A stretch of 5,032 bases of DNA from Bacillota bacterium (GTDB taxonomy: Bacteria; Bacillota; Clostridia; Acetivibrionales; DTU013), in contig JAEZMC010000248.1 of NCBI GenBank assembly GCA_023435805.1, forward strand, positions 1-5,032, read 5' to 3'. Below are positions 4,850 through 5,032 of this stretch, in pieces; positions within the stretch are counted from its first letter, which is position 1; each line of letters starts with the position of its first letter. Position numbers and translations under genes: made by a program. The notes under the pieces are model-generated. The model worked only from the letters and a program-made list of their open reading frames with translations, did not search any database and was not told the DNA's origin.

Positions 4850-5032
4850 TTACACTCTTATTAAAAATTTATATATCGTAGTATGGTGAAACTCCTGTCC
4901 CGCTTTCAGTATTGGCGACGGAAAATGCTTGTGCTTCATTGCATTCGGGAAATATTGGGTTTCGAGACACAAGCCCTGCCTTTTATTATAGATTGCCCCG
5001 CCTTTGCCGATCTCATTTCCGTCAAGAAAATT
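4850..5032 (-). CDS. galM: aldose 1-epimerase (galactose mutarotase), C-terminal part
   Basis: The window shows only the last 60 codons and the TAA stop; the gene continues past the right edge. Aldose 1-epimerase interconverts the alpha and beta anomers of galactose and glucose in the cytoplasm. The visible part contains GLCLETQYFPNAM, the conserved C-terminal block of the family; the glutamate in LETQ lies 36 residues before the end, matching the position of the catalytic base (Glu309 in E. coli GalM). It is followed by FPSPILKAGQEFHHTTIYKF, which matches the conserved FPS...L.PGE.Y..TT.Y.F strand. In the full-length enzyme about 285-290 residues should lie to the right. No other sugar gene is visible, so no galactose operon can be claimed. 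Confidence 0.92.
   Translation of the reverse strand, partial: NFLDGNEIGKGGAIYNKRQGLCLETQYFPNAMKHKHFPSPILKAGQEFHHTTIYKFLIRV

Noticed and set aside
1..5032. CRISPR array, tRNA, rRNA or complete insertion sequence
   Set aside because: No regularly spaced repeats, no tRNA or rRNA signature sequence and no transposase frame were seen on either strand.

Overview
The window looks like chromosomal DNA of a low-to-mid GC Gram-positive bacterium, most likely a member of Clostridia. The signs are strong AGGAGG-type ribosome binding sites, a solute-binding protein made as a lipoprotein, a near-consensus sigma-A promoter feeding an FMN riboswitch, and protein sequences of clostridial type. Every gene I can support lies on the minus strand, so transcription runs from right to left.

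From the right edge: 4850-5032 is the last 60 codons of an aldose 1-epimerase (galactose mutarotase). After 48 bases comes a 515-residue membrane protease (3254-4801) with the architecture of Bacillus YqgP/GluP: an N-terminal soluble domain, a rhomboid core with the Ser/His dyad, and a C-terminal TPR-like region. A 217-base intergenic region (3037-3253) follows. It holds a nested inverted repeat, a TATAAT -10 box and a perfect 19-bp palindrome of the Fur/Zur type. These sit in front of a three-gene metal ABC importer: substrate-binding lipoprotein (znuA-like, 2104-3036), ATPase (znuC-like, 1191-2027) and permease (znuB-like, 346-1191). The ATPase and permease genes share one base (TGATG).

The palindrome directly downstream of the -10 suggests that a Fur-family repressor, most likely Zur, shuts the importer off when metal is plentiful. 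The substrate is most likely zinc, but manganese is not excluded by sequence alone. The ATPase carries a cysteine-rich N-terminal extension (five Cys in ten residues) that may be a metal site.

The left 345 bases hold no large gene. They contain a 36-codon reading frame right after znuB, a GC-rich stretch with hairpins and an imperfect 19/20-base direct repeat about 112 bases apart (possible structured RNA or mobile-element remnant), and then a TTGACT-17-TATATT promoter leading into the 5' part of an FMN riboswitch (RFN element) cut by the left edge. A riboflavin synthesis or transport gene is therefore expected just outside the window.

The window is mostly known biology. The points most worth a second look are the unexplained structured region at about 120-275, the Cys cluster on the ATPase, and a GluP-type rhomboid next to a metal importer, since B. 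subtilis YqgP is tied to divalent-metal homeostasis.
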